From the NCBI GenBank assembly GCA_014360015.1, contig JACIYJ010000004.1:1-64000 (forward strand): DNA of 64,000 nt. The letters run 5' to 3'. This DNA is from Candidatus Aminicenantota bacterium (GTDB lineage: Bacteria > Acidobacteriota > Aminicenantia > Aminicenantales > Saccharicenantaceae). Below are positions 62,277 through 64,000 of the stretch, piece after piece. Within the stretch, counting starts at the first letter, position 1, and every line of letters starts with the position of its first letter. The position numbers and the translations under genes are program-made. The notes beneath the pieces were generated by a model. That model ran no database searches, was not told the DNA's origin, and was given only the letters and a program-made list of their open reading frames with translations.

Positions 62277-62747
62277 ATGCAAAAAAATAATTCCACGTCA
62301 GCCGCTCCCCAGCGATTAGAGCAAATAAAAGACATCTGCCAGCAGCACCAGATTGCCTTGGCTTATCTTTTCGGCTCCCAAAAAGACCTGGCCTACCAGA
62401 TTCTGCTCGGACAGAAGATTGAAATGACAGACCCCTTAGCCGATATTGACCTGGGACTGGTGTTCAAGAGCCATGCTGCCTTTGCCCTTTCCCCCCACCT
62501 TCCCCGGCATATCCTTTATGCCGACTTATACAACAAGCTGTCGGAGCTTTTTTTGCCATACCCGCTGGACCTGGTTTTCCTTCAGGAAAGTCATTCGGTA
62601 TTCCAGTTTGAGGCAATCAAGGGAATCTGCGTATATGCTATTTCTGAGGCCTTCAAAGACGATTATGAAATGATGATTCTGAGAAGAGCCGCGGATTTTA
62701 AATACACCCTGGAAACATTCGCCCGGGAAGCCCTCGAACAATTTTAG
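62277..62747 (+). CDS. MntA-type nucleotidyltransferase antitoxin
   Basis: A 156-residue minimal nucleotidyltransferase: ALAYLFGSQKD (GS motif) and DPLADIDLGLVF (the D-x-D metal pair), followed by YPLDLVFLQ as the third acidic strand. The loop between GS and DxD is longer than usual. MntA antitoxins inactivate partner HEPN toxins by transferring AMP to a tyrosine. The HEPN gene follows 15 bases later. In many systems the HEPN gene comes first; here the order is reversed. No clear ribosome binding site. Confidence 0.88.
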   Translation: MQKNNSTSAAPQRLEQIKDICQQHQIALAYLFGSQKDLAYQILLGQKIEMTDPLADIDLGLVFKSHAAFALSPHLPRHILYADLYNKLSELFLPYPLDLVFLQESHSVFQFEAIKGICVYAISEAFKDDYEMMILRRAADFKYTLETFAREALEQF

Positions 62748-62762
62748 AGGTCACAAGGCAAA

Positions 62763-63209
62763 ATGGCTAAGAATGAGCCCACGATTAACAAAGTCTTTGT
62801 CAATGAGAGATTAATTCTTATCGCCTCTTTTTTGAATGAACTGAGGCAGTTAGCCGCTATAAAAAAGCAGGATTTTGTTTCGGTAAAAGTTAACTCGGCC
62901 GCCGCCGAAAGCTTTCTTCGGCGCACGCTCGAAGCAGTTTTTGATATAGGCCGACATATCCTGGCCAAGAGCGGTAAAATTGAGCTGGCCGCGGAATACA
63001 AATCCATCGCCCGCGGACTAACTGACCTGGGAATTGTTGACAAACAATTAGGCCAGAAACTGACCCAAATGGCCGGCTACAGAAATCGTTTAGTCCATAT
63101 GTATAACTTGATAAGCGACGAGGAATTATACGAAATCATCAACTCTGACCTCAAAGATGTTGAAGCGTTTGTCTCGGCAATAAAGAAGTACTTAGGGACT
63201 CTGCCTTAA
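62763..63209 (+). CDS. HepT-type HEPN toxin
   Basis: A 148-residue helical protein ending in the HEPN ribonuclease signature: GYRNRLVHMYNLI gives R-x4-H followed by x-Y, i.e. R, H and the target Tyr for AMPylation. The middle shows AAESFLRRTLEAVFDIGRHI, typical of DUF86/HepT. Together with the preceding MntA-type gene it forms a type VII toxin-antitoxin pair. A family A repeat begins 5 bases after the stop. Confidence 0.9.
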   Translation: MAKNEPTINKVFVNERLILIASFLNELRQLAAIKKQDFVSVKVNSAAAESFLRRTLEAVFDIGRHILAKSGKIELAAEYKSIARGLTDLGIVDKQLGQKLTQMAGYRNRLVHMYNLISDEELYEIINSDLKDVEAFVSAIKKYLGTLP

Positions 63210-63214
63210 AATAA

Positions 63215-63236
63215 GGGGACGTGTACCTCTGTCCCC
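63215..63236 (+). repeat. Family A repeat after the HepT gene
   Basis: Perfect GGGGAC, GTGTACCTCT, GTCCCC. Adjacent to the stop of the toxin gene. Confidence 0.88.
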
Positions 63237-63249
63237 GCTTTCTGCCGGT

Positions 63250-63622
63250 CAGAAAACTGGGGACACAATCTATATTTCCTATTTTTTTATCCAAAAATGA
63301 TCCGAAAATGATCCGAAAACGTTTTGTGCCCCCGTTTCATTGGGGGACATGATACGTTTTCCTGTCCAATCCCTTTGTTGTCTATTCTGACAGAAAACGT
63401 TTCGTGTCCCCCGTTTTTTGTTCCTGCACAATAATGTGCTTATCTATTCTTGCCGAAAATGGTTTGTGTCCCCCGTTTCCAAGGGGACATGTAGTATTTT
63501 CCTGCCCAATCCTATTATCATCTATTCTGGCGGAAAATAGTTCGTGCCCCCGTTTTTTGCTGCTTGTCCTCTTCCCGCGAAAAAATTAATGAATAAGTAT
63601 TATGTCCCCCGTTTCTTTCTGG
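63250..63622. repeat. Family C repeat array
   Basis: Imperfect palindromes of about 70-80 bp. 63342-63412 pairs GGGGGACATGATACG with TTTTCCTG against CAGAAAACG with TTTCGTGTCCCCC. 63483-63551 has the same build with ATTTTCCTG and CGGAAAATAG. 63250-63334 is a further diverged unit (GGGGACACAATCTATATTTC to CCGAAAACG with TTTTGTGCCCCC). Right halves alone occur at 63429-63475 and 63596-63622. Units share the core CTATTCTG and end CCCCCGTTTC/T. Confidence 0.85.
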
Positions 63623-63672
63623 CTCTGCGAATGTACAGCAAGGTGTCCCTCAATTTCGATGGTTCTCCCCAT

Positions 63673-63707
63673 AAAAATCAGGAAACGCGTAGGGCGTCAC
63701 CATTTTT
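63673..63707 (-). repeat. Family B repeat before the BlaI-like gene
   Basis: AAAAATCAGGAAACGCG then TAGGGCGTCACCATTTTT: a single unit in minus orientation, not at a gene end. Confidence 0.85.
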
Positions 63708-63742
63708 AATTCCTATTATTTCTATAATTCCTATCGAAATAC

Positions 63743-63771
63743 TTGACATTCTACGGCCTGTAGAATATAAT
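63743..63771 (+). promoter_or_regulatory. Consensus promoter with internal operator, BlaI-like gene
   Basis: Perfect TTGACA (63743-63748), 17 bases, perfect TATAAT (63766-63771). The spacer holds the inverted repeat ATTCTAC (63748-63754), GGCCT, GTAGAAT (63760-63766), with the TAC/GTA core typical of BlaI/CopY sites. Binding would block the promoter. Confidence 0.8.
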
Positions 63772-63788
63772 GGCTCTGGTGATTAAAA

Positions 63789-64000
63789 ATGAAGTTTTCG
63801 CTCAAGCCTAAAAGACGGGGAATCGAAGCTCTGTTGGGAGAGCTGGAACTGACCGTTATGGAAGCTCTCTGGACAATCGGCCCAGCTCCTGGACGCCTCA
63901 TCTACGAACAGGTCCGAAAGAATAAAAAGGTAGCTTATACCACAGTGCTCACGGTCCTCGATCGCTTAGCCAAAAAAGGCCTGGTCAATAAGAATCAGCA
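63789..64000 (+). CDS. BlaI/MecI/CopY family repressor, partial
   Basis: The first 70 residues are in the window and the gene runs off the end. MKFSLKPKRRGIEALLGELE leads into LTVMEALWTIGPA and VAYTTVLTVLDRLAKKGLV, the winged-helix of the BlaI/CopY family. Members usually repress their own gene and a neighbouring membrane metalloprotease (BlaR/MecR type) or copper pump; such a partner would lie beyond the window. The palindrome in its promoter supports autoregulation. Confidence 0.9.
   Translation, partial: MKFSLKPKRRGIEALLGELELTVMEALWTIGPAPGRLIYEQVRKNKKVAYTTVLTVLDRLAKKGLVNKNQ

Noticed and set aside
63250-63710. CRISPR array
   Set aside because: Repeat spacing is irregular, the units are long imperfect palindromes with half copies, and no cas gene is present.

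Overview
The window looks like a chromosomal segment of an anaerobic, diderm (Gram-negative type) bacterium of moderate GC. A TonB-dependent receptor and two DUF5916-type outer-membrane proteins point to an outer membrane. An orange-protein-like Fe-S/MinD gene group, a membrane polyferredoxin and a C_GCAxxG protein point to anaerobic redox biology. The overall style (DUF5916, M28 and M55 peptidases, many PAS kinases, GT4+GH130) fits Candidatus Aminicenantes or a related Acidobacteriota-like lineage. That placement is an inference; no rRNA, tRNA or phylogenetic marker settles it here.

Layout. 0-3 kb: a TPP riboswitch and the thiamine salvage genes thiM, thiE and thiL. 3-16 kb: a metallophosphoesterase, a two-PAS HisKA_2 kinase, an M55 aminopeptidase, a GT2, a C_GCAxxG protein, a tyrosine phosphatase, an NtrB/NtrC-type pair, a hemerythrin/PAS protein, an HD-GYP phosphodiesterase and an RRM protein. 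16-24.6 kb: a GT4-GH130 operon, a Memo-like protein, pyrB, a PP-loop tRNA-thiolation-like enzyme and an SDR. 24.8-30.7 kb: a YfiR/YfiN-like diguanylate cyclase pair and a large multi-PAS kinase. 30.9-38 kb: an M28 peptidase, a DUF5916 outer-membrane protein and an ankyrin/TPR lipoprotein. 38-49 kb: a DUF134 regulator with its operator-bearing promoter, a TonB receptor, a polyferredoxin, a GIY-YIG protein, a Fur regulator, and the orange-protein-like group (NifX-like, CGGC, two DUF5320-like proteins, an MBL hydrolase and two ferredoxin-containing MinD ATPases) with two Fur-box-like sites. 48.8-63.7 kb: a decaying accessory zone. It holds a radical SAM gene with an internal stop, a truncated antiporter, a duplicated YCII gene, an ERCC4 nuclease, a multiply broken DUF5916 copy, mnmA with a large low-complexity insert, a RAYT transposase, an IS110 stub, a TauE permease and a MntA/HepT toxin-antitoxin pair. 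The window ends inside a BlaI/CopY-type regulator.

The most striking signal is a set of three short palindromic repeat families (called A, B and C here) spread through the window and dense after 41 kb. Family B has the head GGTGACGCCCTACGCG (or GGGGGACGTCCTACGCG) followed by TTTCCTGATTTTC, often with an inverted partner. It sits within a few bases of gene 3' ends, always in the same orientation relative to the gene, and often provides the stop codon or the C-terminal residues. It also lies at the break points of several truncated genes, and oppositely oriented copies flank the RAYT gene. The likely reading is a REP/RAYT system whose units insert at, and rewrite, gene ends.
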